Shown here: in pieces, positions 41,686 to 50,766 of the stretch
Layout: the number at the start of each line of letters is the position of its first letter
Numbering within the stretch: position 1 is the stretch's first letter
From: Rhodovulum strictum
GTDB taxonomy: Bacteria > Pseudomonadota > Alphaproteobacteria > Rhodobacterales > Rhodobacteraceae
NCBI RefSeq assembly: GCF_009649175.1
Contig: NZ_WJPO01000024.1
Span: 1-58,812 of the forward strand
Reading direction: 5' to 3'
Length of the DNA stretch: 58,812 nt
Translations under genes and position numbers: made by a program
The notes under the pieces: generated by a model
Databases searched by the model: none
The model's input: only the letters and a program-made list of their open reading frames with translations
What the model was told of the DNA's origin: nothing

Positions 41686-41894
41686 GCAAATGCCGGACCG
41701 CACAGGGTTCGCTGACTCGACGGGACAGCATTTGCATTTGGCAAGTCGCCGGTGATGGCGTGGTACTTCCTGGCCGACGACGGCACCACCATGCGCAGGA
41801 TCCCCCCGCAAAAAAGGCCGGGGTCGTCAAGGGCGGGCGGATTGCGGGCGCGTCCTGGGCAGCCCCGGCGGCGCGGGGCATGCCGGGCCGCGGA

Positions 41895-44042
41895 TCACTC
41901 GGCCGCGATGCGGCTGGTGCGCATGACGCCGTCCGTCGGCAGCCGGAACTGGCGCACCAGATCGACCAGCGCGCCGGCTTCATCGCGCAGACCCTGACCG
42001 GCCGCCGATGTCTGTTCCAGCGTGGCGGCGTTGTTCTGCACATCCTTGTCGAGCGCACCGACCGCGGTGTTGATCTCGGTAATCCCTGTCGCCTGATCCA
42101 CGGTATTGCCCGCGATCTCGGTGACCTTCTCGACGACATGCAGGATCGACTCCTGGATCGCCGACAGCGCCGTGACCGAATCCGATACCAGCCTCACGCC
42201 ATCGGCCACATGCGCTTCGCTGCTGCGGATCAGGTCGTTGATCTCACCCGCGGCCTCGGTGGCGCGCTGCGCCAGCGCGCGAACTTCCGACGCCACCACG
42301 GCAAAGCCGCGCCCTGCCTCGCCCGCCCGCGCGGCCTCGACGCCGGCATTCAGCGCAAGAAGGTTGGTCTGGAAGGCGACATCCTCGATCATGTCGGTGA
42401 TCCGCCCGATTGCGCTCGACGAACCCTGAATCCGCGAGATCGCGTCGACGGCCTTGTCCGCGACAATCCGCGTCGCCTCGGCGCGCGATCGGGCGCCTTC
42501 GACGAATTCCTCGGCGCTGCGGGCGCTGGCGGCGCTTTCCTGAACGGTATGCGCAAGCGTTTGCAGCGCGGCGGCGGTCTCTTCCAGCGAGGCGGCAGAG
42601 TTCTGCCCGCGATGCGACGCTTCGTCTGCCGCCCCGGCGATCTGCTGCGCGGTCATGTTCAGCCGGTCGCTGCTGCTGGCAAGCTGACGCAGAATGTCCG
42701 ACAGGCTCCCGATCAGCGCATCGATCGCGTCCGAGATTTGGCCAAATACCCCCTGATGCCCCTGCGGCATGCGCCGGGTCAGATCGCCCTGTGAAAGGGC
42801 GTCAAGAACGACCAGAACATCGCCCAGACCCTTTTGCGCCGCCTCGCCGATGGCATTGACCCCGCGCACCAGCTCATCCGAGCCGCTGCCCTCCCCGGGA
42901 TGGTCGATGCGCCGGGAAAAATCGCCCGCGGCGCATGCGGCGATGACCACGGCGATCTCCTTGTCGATGGCACCCTTGATGACAAGATCGCGGCGGAATG
43001 CCTCGACCGCATCGGCGATGGCGGCCGATTCCGTGATGCGGGTGGCGTGCAACGGGTGGGTATAATCGCCCGCCATCATCTGTTGCAGAGCCGTTCGGAT
43101 GGCGCGCAGCGGACGCGAGATCGCAAAGGACAGCCACAGCGCCAGCACGGCAAAAAGGCCCAGCCCCGCCAGACCGAGGCTCAGGGCCATCGCGCGGCTT
43201 TGCCGGTTCGCCTCGCTCACCCGGGCGAGAATCGCCTTGCCGCGGCTTGCGACGGCCTGTTCGATGCGTGCCAGCACCGGCTCGGCCTCGGCAAAGCGGT
43301 CGGACAGCGCCGCGCGCAGGTCGGTCTCGGTCAGGCTTTCCGCGACAAAGGCGGCGAACGACGCCTGATAGGCCGTCAGCAGGCGGTCGATCTCGGCCTG
43401 CTGGCCGGGATCGGCGTAATGGCTGTCCGGAAAGGCGCGGAACTCGTCGACGCGAGCGTTCAGCCGCTCAAGATAGATGGGATCGCCGCGCAGGATGAAA
43501 TCCTTCTCATGCCGACGCATCATCAGCATCTTGACCTGCATCTCGGGCTGACCGATGGCCTCAAGCCCCTTTTCGATGCCGTGCACCGCCTCGCGCAGAC
43601 TGCCCTGAAGCCCGGATTTTTCGTCAAGGCCGAGCCGTCGCTGGCTGGCGACCAGCTCGCCGAATGTGGCCTGATAGGCCGCCACCGCTGCCGCCAGCGC
43701 CGCGAAATCGCTTTCTGCGGCAGAACTGCCCGAGATCTGGCCATCCTGACGCCGTGCCCGGTCGATCTGCTGGCCGATCTCCGCCAGGGCGGCCGCGTGC
43801 TGTTCGACATGGCTGTCTTCACGGCGCAACAGGAAGTCCTTTTCCGCCCGCCGCGCCTGAAGGAAGGCGATCTCGAGCGCGTCGAGGGTCTGCAACTGGG
43901 TTTCGACAAGGCGGCTTTCAGCCTCGTTCGCATCACGGGTCTTGCCCGACAAAAGCATCAGGCCCAACAGCCCGATCATCACGACGGCCGCAAGTGCAAC
44001 AATTGAGGATATGGCAGTCCTGATCGAAACGGCGAGGCGCAT
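41895..44042 (-). CDS. Methyl-accepting chemotaxis protein with HBM-type sensor
   Basis: A 715-aa transmembrane receptor. It has a TM segment (residues about 10-33), a large helical periplasmic domain with RRAEKDFLLRREDS and RRHEKDFILRGDP (two similar motifs, as in helical bimodular HBM sensors), a second TM (about 310-330), HAMP, and the signalling domain with tip [18 protein letters not shown]. It detects small molecules in the periplasm and controls CheA. It is the last gene of the chemotaxis cluster and is separated from it by the IS110 element. Start: ATG 44042. Confidence 0.88.
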   Translation of the reverse strand: MRLAVSIRTAISSIVALAAVVMIGLLGLMLLSGKTRDANEAESRLVETQLQTLDALEIAFLQARRAEKDFLLRREDSHVEQHAAALAEIGQQIDRARRQDGQISGSSAAESDFAALAAAVAAYQATFGELVASQRRLGLDEKSGLQGSLREAVHGIEKGLEAIGQPEMQVKMLMMRRHEKDFILRGDPIYLERLNARVDEFRAFPDSHYADPGQQAEIDRLLTAYQASFAAFVAESLTETDLRAALSDRFAEAEPVLARIEQAVASRGKAILARVSEANRQSRAMALSLGLAGLGLFAVLALWLSFAISRPLRAIRTALQQMMAGDYTHPLHATRITESAAIADAVEAFRRDLVIKGAIDKEIAVVIAACAAGDFSRRIDHPGEGSGSDELVRGVNAIGEAAQKGLGDVLVVLDALSQGDLTRRMPQGHQGVFGQISDAIDALIGSLSDILRQLASSSDRLNMTAQQIAGAADEASHRGQNSAASLEETAAALQTLAHTVQESAASARSAEEFVEGARSRAEATRIVADKAVDAISRIQGSSSAIGRITDMIEDVAFQTNLLALNAGVEAARAGEAGRGFAVVASEVRALAQRATEAAGEINDLIRSSEAHVADGVRLVSDSVTALSAIQESILHVVEKVTEIAGNTVDQATGITEINTAVGALDKDVQNNAATLEQTSAAGQGLRDEAGALVDLVRQFRLPTDGVMRTSRIAAE

Positions 44043-44457
44043 GCGGCAAGTACCCTTCGGAAAGTTTGCCCGATGCTGCCCGTCAAGCATTAACGCAGCA
44101 TTGCGCAAGGGCGGATGAAATCGAAGGGCAAACAAAACATACAGAGAATGCGCTGGACCCCGCGCGCGGCGGTCGTGGCGCGGCGGCCAGAACGCCGCCC
44201 CTGTCCGGGCCGACGGATGGGCCGCCGCGACGTGCGGATGAATTGCCCGGCCGCGCGCGACCTCCCTGTGAGGACCATCCAGGCGGTTGCATGCCGAAGC
44301 AGGCCGCAATCGCGCCGGTCAATCGCATGGCCCGGATGTTCCATGCTCTTGTCAGGAAGGACCCAATGTTCGTTTTGGGGTGGCCCGTCTCCGGCGTGTT
44401 ATGTCGGGGATTGCCCGCGCGGCGCGGAGCAGAGCCCCATACACGAGGAGACGAGCC

Positions 44458-45591
44458 ATGGGAGAGAATACAGCATTCGTCGGTCTGGACGTGCACAAAG
44501 AAACGATTGCAGTGGCGGTGGCCGAGGACCGGCGCGGTGGCGAGGTGCGCTATCTCGGCGAGATCGCGAACTCGCGCGAGGCGATCCGCAAGCTGGTGGC
44601 GAAGTTGAGCAAGGCGCACGGCACGCTGCATTTCTGCTATGAAGCCGGCCCCAGCGGCTATGGCATTCATCGCCTGCTGACCGAAATGGGCCACGACTGC
44701 GAACTGGTCGCGCCGTCGAAGACGCCCGCGCGCCCCGGCGACCGGGTCAAGACCGACCGGCGCGATGCGGTCCTGCTGGCGCGGCTGCACCGGGCGGGTG
44801 AGTTGACGCCGGTCTGGGTGCCGGACGAGGGCCACGAGGCGATGCGCGATCTGGTCCGCGCCCGCACCGCGGCGATGGAGAACCTGCGCCGCGCCCGCCA
44901 GCAGCTCTCGGGGTTCCTGCTGCGCCATGACCGGGTGTTCCGCACCGGGTGCAACTGGACGAAGAAGCACCGCGTCTGGCTCTCCGGCCTGCGCTTCCAG
45001 CATCCCGCCCACCAGATCGTGCTGCAGGAATACATCCATGCGGTCGACGATGCGGCTGCCCGGCTCGCCCGCATCGAGGATCAGATCCGCACGCTCATTC
45101 CGATCTGGTCGCTGGCGCCCGTGGTCGAGGCCATCCAGGCGATGCGCGGCGTCAGCTTCATCTCCGCCGTCACCGTGATGGCCGAGACCGGAGACCTCGG
45201 CCGCTTCGACAATCCCCGCCAGCTGATGAGCTGGCTCGGGCTCGTGCCGTCGGAATACTCGAGCGGCCCACGGACGGCGCGGGGTGGGATCACCAAGGCC
45301 GGCTCGAAGGATGCGCGGCGCATGCTGATCGAGGGCGCCTGGACCTATCGCTGCCACGCCGCCGTCGGCAAGGAGCACATGGCCCGGCTCGAAGGACTGC
45401 CGCAGGAGATCCGCGATATCGCCTGGAAGGCGCAGATCCGGCTCTGCGCCCGGTATCGCCGGCTGAGCGCGCGCGGCAAGCCCGCAACCCTCGTCGTCAC
45501 CGCCATCGCCCGCGAACTGGCCGCCTTCATCTGGGCCATCACCAGGATCGTCACCCCGAGCACCCGACCCGCAGCGGCGGCAGCTTGCTGA
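44458..45591 (+). CDS. IS110-family DEDD transposase
   Basis: A 377-aa recombinase with an N-terminal RuvC-like DEDD domain (FVGLDVHKETIAVAVAE with first Asp, CYEAGPSGYG with Glu, KTDRRDAVLLARL with the last two Asp) and a C-terminal Tnp domain (AMRGVSFISAVTVMAETGD, QLMSWLGLVPSEYSSG, RRMLIEGAWTYR) that carries the catalytic Ser. IS110 enzymes use a structured bridge RNA from the element's non-coding end to choose the target. It appears intact. Start: ATG 44458 with GAGGAG 7 bases upstream. Confidence 0.9.
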   Translation: MGENTAFVGLDVHKETIAVAVAEDRRGGEVRYLGEIANSREAIRKLVAKLSKAHGTLHFCYEAGPSGYGIHRLLTEMGHDCELVAPSKTPARPGDRVKTDRRDAVLLARLHRAGELTPVWVPDEGHEAMRDLVRARTAAMENLRRARQQLSGFLLRHDRVFRTGCNWTKKHRVWLSGLRFQHPAHQIVLQEYIHAVDDAAARLARIEDQIRTLIPIWSLAPVVEAIQAMRGVSFISAVTVMAETGDLGRFDNPRQLMSWLGLVPSEYSSGPRTARGGITKAGSKDARRMLIEGAWTYRCHAAVGKEHMARLEGLPQEIRDIAWKAQIRLCARYRRLSARGKPATLVVTAIARELAAFIWAITRIVTPSTRPAAAAAC

Positions 45592-45905
45592 GAAAAGAAA
45601 GGAGCTGACACCTCCCGACATCCCCGGCGCGTGTCACTGGGGGCAGAGCCATCCGGGAATCCACGAGGTCCCTTTGTGGCCGGTGATCCGCTCCGGATCT
45701 CCGACGCCCGCAGGAAGACAGTCGGCAAGCCCCAGGACGGATCAACGGTCATGCGGTACCCAACCCGCGCATCAGAGTGTGATCTACCGTCGTCTGAAGG
45801 CTCTGCCCCCAGCCATGCGCGCCGCACACATCCACGATCCCCGGCTCCCAGAACGGCGCCGGGTCATCCGATCGCGCGAAAATCTTGACAAACGAACATG
45901 AGAGG
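45592..45905 (+). ncRNA. Candidate bridge RNA region of the IS110 element
   Basis: This non-coding stretch between the transposase stop and the right subterminal repeat is the expected site of the bridge RNA in IS1111-type elements. It holds a 14-base inverted repeat (CTGGGGGCAGAGCC at 45637 pairing with 45799-45812) that would close a large loop. The RNA ends and loops are not determined. Confidence 0.4.
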
Positions 45906-46030
45906 AACCGGCTGTCGGGCGGTGCGAGGCACCGGCACGAAACGCGCTGCCCCGCGGGCGCCGTCCATGCATGGTTCGGGCAGGCCAGAGAACGATCGGG
46001 TGCCGCCGCAACGTCCGTCACGACGCGCGG

Positions 46031-46561
46031 TCAGAACAGTTCGGCTGTCGGCCCGCCATCCTGTCCGGCGCCGCGCAGGGTCGGGGCAAATGCAAGGCGC
46101 TGTTCCGCCATGACGAAACCGGCGTGCGCGGTCTCGACAATCCTGCGCGGCAAGGCCGCCGCCTCGGGCGAGGCCGAAAGCGCATCCAGATCAAGGGTTC
46201 CGATCGCCCCTGCCATCTCGGCTATTCCGGCCAGCATCTGGGCGGTCTTGTCCTGCACCTGGCCTTCGGCGACAAGCGTCAGAAGACGCGCCTCTGCACT
46301 GGCGGCATAGTCAAGCACCTTGCCAGCCAGCGCGCCGCCATCCTCTGGCGGGGCATGTCCGGCCGCCTCGCGCAGCGCATCGAGGTCGGCCAGCAATTCG
46401 CCGATCGTCCGGATGCGGTGATCTGCCGAGGCGTTGCACAGCGCGGTGACTGCCCCGAGCTGTCCTTGCAGCACGCGGGCATAGTCGCCAATCGCGGCGG
46501 CGAAGACCGCAGCCGGGCGCTCGGGTTCACGCTTTGCTGCACGCTCGCGCGGCGGTTCCAT
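46031..46561 (-). CDS. Hypothetical protein of the chemotaxis cluster
   Basis: A 176-aa, Ala-rich, mainly helical protein (FAAAIGDYARVLQGQLGAVT, HRIRTIGELLADLDALREAA, QDKTAQMLAGIAEMAGAIG). The QDKTAQ-containing helix recalls the glutamine/aspartate-containing helix of CheZ-type phosphatases and of chemotaxis-associated helical proteins, but I cannot confirm that. It sits directly downstream of a cheY gene with 25 bases between, which would suit a phosphatase or CheY-binding role. Confidence 0.6.
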   Translation of the reverse strand: MEPPRERAAKREPERPAAVFAAAIGDYARVLQGQLGAVTALCNASADHRIRTIGELLADLDALREAAGHAPPEDGGALAGKVLDYAASAEARLLTLVAEGQVQDKTAQMLAGIAEMAGAIGTLDLDALSASPEAAALPRRIVETAHAGFVMAEQRLAFAPTLRGAGQDGGPTAELF

Positions 46562-46586
46562 TGCGACTATCTCCGTCCCTGCGCGA

Positions 46587-46955
46587 TCACTGCGGAAGCA
46601 CCTGATTCAGAACCGTAAACAGCTTGTCGGGCGTAATCGGTTTGACAAGCCAGCCGGTGGCGCCCGCGCTCTTGGCGCGGTCGCGATGCTGTTGGCTGCT
46701 TTCAGTGGTCAGCACCAGGATCGGCGTGAACCGGCAGCCGCCCGACTTGCGGGCGTGGGTGATGAACTCGACCCCGTCCATCCCGTCCATGTTCAGGTCG
46801 GTGATGATCAGGTCGGGCTTGTAGCCGGTGCCGAGCTTGCGGATGGCATCCTCGCCGCTGCGGCAATCCTCGACGGCATAGCCGCCGCGCGAGATGATCT
46901 GGCGCATGCTGGCCAGAACGGTCGGGCTGTCGTCGACGAGCAGAATCTGTTTCAT
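46587..46955 (-). CDS. cheY: CheY-type response regulator (a)
   Basis: A 122-aa single-domain receiver. Acidic pocket DDS (D8, D9), phosphorylation site in LIITDLNMDG (about D53), Thr in LTTESS and Lys in WLVKPITP near the end. It would carry the signal from CheA to the flagellar switch or another output. It follows the STAS-like gene. Confidence 0.92.
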   Translation of the reverse strand: MKQILLVDDSPTVLASMRQIISRGGYAVEDCRSGEDAIRKLGTGYKPDLIITDLNMDGMDGVEFITHARKSGGCRFTPILVLTTESSQQHRDRAKSAGATGWLVKPITPDKLFTVLNQVLPQ

Positions 46956-46979
46956 GGGCTGGTCCTCGGTTCTGGCCGC

Positions 46980-47243
46980 TCAGGCGGCATGCGTCATTGC
47001 GGGTGGTTCGGCCGCGAGCACCCGGCCGAGCAGCGCCCGGAGGGCTTGGTCAACTGGCAGCTCGGTGGCGGCGGGGCGATAGGCCATCAGGGTCTGAAGC
47101 ACCGCCGCATGGATATGCGTTGTCCCGGAAAGCTCCACCATCCGGTTGGCGCCGCCTTCGAGAAAGGCGACCAGCGTCTCGGCCTCTTCGACCGAGACCA
47201 CGGCCGTTATCCGGGCAATCTCGCCCTCGATCAGGATCGGCAT
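46980..47243 (-). CDS. STAS-like small protein
   Basis: An 87-aa protein (MPILIEGEIARITAVVSVEE, NRMVELSGTTHIHAAVLQTL) with the alternating strand-helix pattern of a STAS/anti-sigma-antagonist fold; the usual phosphorylatable Ser is not obvious (GTTHIH at that place). It overlaps the cheA end by 13 bases. It may connect the array to another signal or localisation partner. The assignment is by pattern only. Confidence 0.55.
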   Translation of the reverse strand: MPILIEGEIARITAVVSVEEAETLVAFLEGGANRMVELSGTTHIHAAVLQTLMAYRPAATELPVDQALRALLGRVLAAEPPAMTHAA

Positions 47244-49507
47244 GTCAGAAGGTCCTCCAGGTTCAACAGAAGCAGGATGCTGCCATCGCCCAGCAGCGCG
47301 GCACCCGACACCCAGCCGACCCCGGCCAGAGGGCCGTCCAGTGGGTGCGGGATCACTTCGGTTCCGGCGCGGAAATCGTCCACGATCAGGCCAAGCGCGT
47401 CGTTGCCCTGCGTGACCACCAGAACCGAAAGCTCTGCGGGCGGCGGGTCCAGGGGCGCCAGACGCAGCGCGCGGCGCGTGTCGAACAGCGGCACCAGCCG
47501 GTCGCGCAGCACGATCTGCGCCTGGCCAAGATGGCGGTGAACGGCGGATTGCGGCACGCGAATGGTTTCCAGAACGCTTTCCAGCGGCACGCCGTAAAGC
47601 CCGCCATCCAGTTCGATCATCATCACCCGGCGCACCGCCATCGACAGCGGCAGCCGGATCGAGACGGTCGTGCCCTCGCCACGGCGGCTGGCAAGCGTCA
47701 GACTGCCCCCGGCCCGCTCCACCATCGAGGCGACCACATCCATGCCGACACCCCGCCCCGACAGGCTGGAGACCTGTTCGGCGGTGGAAAAGCCCGGTTG
47801 CAGGATCAGCCGCATCGCCTCGTCCTCGGGCAGCGCGGCGGCCGCCTCGGCCGACAGAAGCCCGCGCTCGACCGCCTTGGCGCGCACCCGCGCCACGTCG
47901 ATGCCGTGGCCGTCATCGGCAAGTTCGATCACCACCTGATCCTCGGCCAGCCGCGCCGACAGCCGCACCAGCCCCTCGGCGGGCTTGCCTGCGGCGGCGC
48001 GCGCATCAGCGGACTCGATGCCGTGGTCCATCGCGTTGCGGATCAGGTGCACCAGCGGATCGGCCAGATCCTCGACCACGTTCTTGTCGGCCTCTGTTTC
48101 CTCGCCCGCGATCTCGAAGCGGATCGGCTTGCCCAACTGGCGCGACAGGTCGCGCGACAGGCGGCGGAAGCGTTCGAAGACCGAGCCCAGCGGCACCATG
48201 CGCACCTGCATGACCGCGGACTGCATCTCGTCGACGATGCGGTTGAAGACCTCGTAATGGGCCTTGATCTCGCGCGCCATCGCCCGGCTTCCATAGGTCT
48301 CCTCGGCGCGCGCGGCGAGATAGGGCAGCGCGTTCTTGGCCACGATCAGCTCGCCCGCCAGCTTCATCAAGAGGTCGATCCGGGCCTGATCGACGCGGAA
48401 TACGCTTGCGCGGCGGGGCGGCGGCGGGGCTGCGGGTTCCTCGGGGCGGGTGCTGGACGCCGCCGGCGTACCGGCGGCAAGCGCCTCGGCCACAAGCGCG
48501 ATGAGCGGGGCGGGATCGCGGGCGGCCAGCGCGGCGGCCCGGTCCCCGGGCACGCGCGCGGCCAGCGTGGCATGACCGGACCGGGCCAGCGCCGCCTCGA
48601 TCACCCGCGCCGCCGACCCGATCCGCCCGGCCAGCGTCTGGGGCGGGGCCGCGGCGGCCAGCATTTCGGCTTGCGCCGTCAGCAGATCGCGCAGCATCGG
48701 ATCGACCGGCGCCGCCGCAGCGGGCGCCGCCTCGGCCGCGATCGGGTACAGGCTGACCTGCGCGGCGACATAGGCAAGCCGTTCGGTCAGCTCGTCCAGC
48801 GGCGCGCGGCTGAGCACGCGGAACCGCAGCACGCAGCGGAACGGGTCGAAGGCGATGCCGGGAACCAGCGGCTCGGAGGTTGCCACCGACATCCAGACCC
48901 GCCCCGGCAGCGCCAGAACCGTCAGAAGCGGATCGTCGCCGCGGAAAAAGCAATCCTCCTCGGGGCGGTAATCAATGGCGACCAGCGACCCGCCACCGGC
49001 GATCAGCGCCTCGGCCTCGGCGCGGTCGGCCGCGGGCAGATCGTCCAGCCAGCCGCAGGGCGGCCCGCCTGTCATGTCGGTGCCCGGGCCCTCGGCGGCA
49101 GGTTCTGTCGCCCCCGGACCGAACGCGGCCAGCCGTTCGGCCAGTGCCGCGCCCACCGGCACGGCATCCGCGGGAAGCGCGTCGGTCGCCTCGAACACGT
49201 CGAGCCAGGCACCGACCCGGTCAAGTGCGTCGAGCAGCGCGTCGGCCATCTCGGGGCGCAATGCGATCTCGCCAGCCCGTACCCTGTCGAGCAGGTCTTC
49301 GGCCCGGTGTACCACGCCGGTCAGCGCGGCGATGGGAAACAGCCCCGAATTGCCCTTGAGCGTGTGCACCGCGCGAAACAGGGCCGCCACAAGGCGCGGC
49401 TCGCCCGGCGTGCGTTCCAGCGCCAGAAGCGCTTCGCTCGCACGCTCGATCAGCTCGCGCGCCTCGCTCAGGAAGCCGACCTTCAGATCGTCCTCGGCCT
49501 CAGCCAT
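47231..49507 (-). CDS. cheA: Chemotaxis histidine kinase CheA
   Basis: A 758-aa kinase. The P1 Hpt domain has the phospho-His in FRAVHTLKG (His48). A long variable middle (residues about 120-370) replaces a recognisable P2. It is followed by a dimerisation domain (DLLMKLAGELIVAKNAL), the ATP-binding domain (HLIRNAMDHGIE, ELADDGHGID, GRGVGMDVV) and a C-terminal CheW-like P5 (AVRRVMMIELDGGLYGVPLE). It phosphorylates CheY and CheB. The gene overlaps the upstream cheY by 8 bases and the STAS-like gene by 13. Confidence 0.93.
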   Translation of the reverse strand: MAEAEDDLKVGFLSEARELIERASEALLALERTPGEPRLVAALFRAVHTLKGNSGLFPIAALTGVVHRAEDLLDRVRAGEIALRPEMADALLDALDRVGAWLDVFEATDALPADAVPVGAALAERLAAFGPGATEPAAEGPGTDMTGGPPCGWLDDLPAADRAEAEALIAGGGSLVAIDYRPEEDCFFRGDDPLLTVLALPGRVWMSVATSEPLVPGIAFDPFRCVLRFRVLSRAPLDELTERLAYVAAQVSLYPIAAEAAPAAAAPVDPMLRDLLTAQAEMLAAAAPPQTLAGRIGSAARVIEAALARSGHATLAARVPGDRAAALAARDPAPLIALVAEALAAGTPAASSTRPEEPAAPPPPRRASVFRVDQARIDLLMKLAGELIVAKNALPYLAARAEETYGSRAMAREIKAHYEVFNRIVDEMQSAVMQVRMVPLGSVFERFRRLSRDLSRQLGKPIRFEIAGEETEADKNVVEDLADPLVHLIRNAMDHGIESADARAAAGKPAEGLVRLSARLAEDQVVIELADDGHGIDVARVRAKAVERGLLSAEAAAALPEDEAMRLILQPGFSTAEQVSSLSGRGVGMDVVASMVERAGGSLTLASRRGEGTTVSIRLPLSMAVRRVMMIELDGGLYGVPLESVLETIRVPQSAVHRHLGQAQIVLRDRLVPLFDTRRALRLAPLDPPPAELSVLVVTQGNDALGLIVDDFRAGTEVIPHPLDGPLAGVGWVSGAALLGDGSILLLLNLEDLLTCRS

Positions 49508-49898
49508 CGCGCCGTCCTCCCAGCAGGAGGGTCAACAGCCGGGTGAACCATTCCGGCTCGACCGGCTTGACGCGATAAAGATTGGCGCCTGCCGCGAATG
49601 CCTTGTCGCGGTCTTGCGGCCGTGCCTCGGTCGAGATCATCACCGCCGGGATATCGGCGATCTCCGGGCGGCGGCGCATCTCGTCGAGAAAGCGGTAGCC
49701 GTCCATCCGCCGCATGTTCACGTCCACCACGAACAGGCCGAAGGGTTCCGACAGGGCCTTTTCCAGTCCCTCGGCGCCGTTCGCGGCCTCGGCCACACCG
49801 AAGCCGGCCTTTTCGGCAATGTCGCGCATGTAGCGCCGGATCGTCACTGCGTCGTCGATCAGGAGAATGCGGGGGGGCAGGGTCGATGCGTCTGCCAT
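49500..49898 (-). CDS. cheY: CheY-type response regulator (b)
   Basis: A 132-aa receiver domain: LLIDDAVTIRRYMRDIAEKA, phosphorylation site in LFVVDVNMRRMDGYR, MISTEARPQDRDKA, and LYRVKPVEP with the conserved Lys. Start chosen at 49898 (MADASTLPP), 1 base from the cheR stop; a longer frame runs into cheR. With the other CheY this gives two receivers in one cluster, one of which may act as a phosphate sink or a different output. Confidence 0.9.
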   Translation of the reverse strand: MADASTLPPRILLIDDAVTIRRYMRDIAEKAGFGVAEAANGAEGLEKALSEPFGLFVVDVNMRRMDGYRFLDEMRRRPEIADIPAVMISTEARPQDRDKAFAAGANLYRVKPVEPEWFTRLLTLLLGGRRDG

Positions 49899-49899
49899 C

Positions 49900-50766
49900 T
49901 CATTGGTCCTCGAAGGGTTTCTGGTACACGATGCCATCGGGAAAGCGGCGCACCTCGAACAGGTCGGAGATACGGCTCATCGATTCGGAATGGCCGAGCA
50001 GCACGAAGCCGCCGGGCCTGAGGGCATCGGCTAAGTTCTCGACCGCCTGCCGCTGGGCCTTCTGGTCGAAATAGATCAGCAGGTTCCGGCAGAACACCAC
50101 GTCGATGTCCCGGCGCCGGAACCGGGGCGGAGGCGACAGCAGATTGACCTGCGCAAAATCAACCACTTCGCGGTTCGAAGGGTTGATCCGGTGACGCCCC
50201 GGCCCCGAGGGCTTGAAATGCCGCCTGATCAGCTCTGGGGGCACATATTGCAGCGAGCGGTCGTTGAAATAACCCTCACGCGCGGCCTTGAGCACATTGG
50301 TATCGATATCCGAGGCCAGCAGGCTTACGTCATGCTGCGCCAGGCCCGGCCAGTACTCCATCAGGTAAAGTGCGACGGAATAGGGTTCTTCGCCGGTGGC
50401 GCAGGGCATCGACCAGATCGTGATCGGCTGGCGCGGCCTGCGCGCCGAGATCTCGGGCAGGATCGAGTCGACAAGGCACTGGAACTGGTGCTTCTCGCGG
50501 AAGAAATAGGTCTCGTTCACGGTCATCTCGTTGACCAGTGCCTGAAACTCGATCTGCGAGGGTTCGAGGCGCATGAACGAGAAATAGCTGTTGAACCGCG
50601 TATGCCCGGTCACCTGCATCCGCCGCGCCAGCCGCTTGGCGACGAAATAGCGTTTGGAGCTATCGAAGGTGATGCCCGTCTTTCGGTAGAAGAAATCGTG
50701 GAACTGAGAGAAATTGGCTTCGGTCAGGCTGTTTTCGGCCTCGATGCTGGCGGCGCGATCACGCAT
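49900..50766 (-). CDS. cheR: Chemoreceptor methyltransferase CheR
   Basis: A 288-aa SAM-dependent methyltransferase: N-terminal helical domain (FHDFFYRKTGITFDSSKRYF), SAM-binding region (IWSMPCATGEEPYSVALYL, LASDIDTNVLKAAREG) and VVFCRNLLIYFDQKAQ near the end. It methylates receptor glutamates for adaptation, opposite to CheB. The start at 50766 (MRDRAASIEAEN) overlaps the HEAT gene by 8 bases. Confidence 0.92.
   Translation of the reverse strand: MRDRAASIEAENSLTEANFSQFHDFFYRKTGITFDSSKRYFVAKRLARRMQVTGHTRFNSYFSFMRLEPSQIEFQALVNEMTVNETYFFREKHQFQCLVDSILPEISARRPRQPITIWSMPCATGEEPYSVALYLMEYWPGLAQHDVSLLASDIDTNVLKAAREGYFNDRSLQYVPPELIRRHFKPSGPGRHRINPSNREVVDFAQVNLLSPPPRFRRRDIDVVFCRNLLIYFDQKAQRQAVENLADALRPGGFVLLGHSESMSRISDLFEVRRFPDGIVYQKPFEDQ

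Larger units (their letters stand above)
44360..45905 (+). mobile_element. IS110-family element, IS1111 type
   Basis: The borders are estimated from subterminal inverted repeats ATGTTCGTTT (44366-44375) and AAACGAACAT (45890-45899). The transposase gene (44458-45591) is followed by about 300 non-coding bases, as in the IS1111 subgroup, and a TTGACA sequence (45885-45890) at the right end could supply a -35 box when the ends join. The right non-coding part includes a 14-base inverted repeat (45637-45650 and 45799-45812). This element interrupts the chemotaxis cluster in the opposite orientation to it. Confidence 0.75.

Noticed and set aside
41686-41735. 8-bp inverted repeat GCAAATGC / GCATTTGC downstream of the PepSY fragment
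   Set aside because: Short arms separated by 34 bases with no T-run; likely chance or a weak junction mark.
46997-49546. 849-codon plus-strand frame opposite cheA
   Set aside because: Composition is His/Arg/Gln/Gly-rich as expected for an antisense shadow; cheA on the minus strand is unambiguous.
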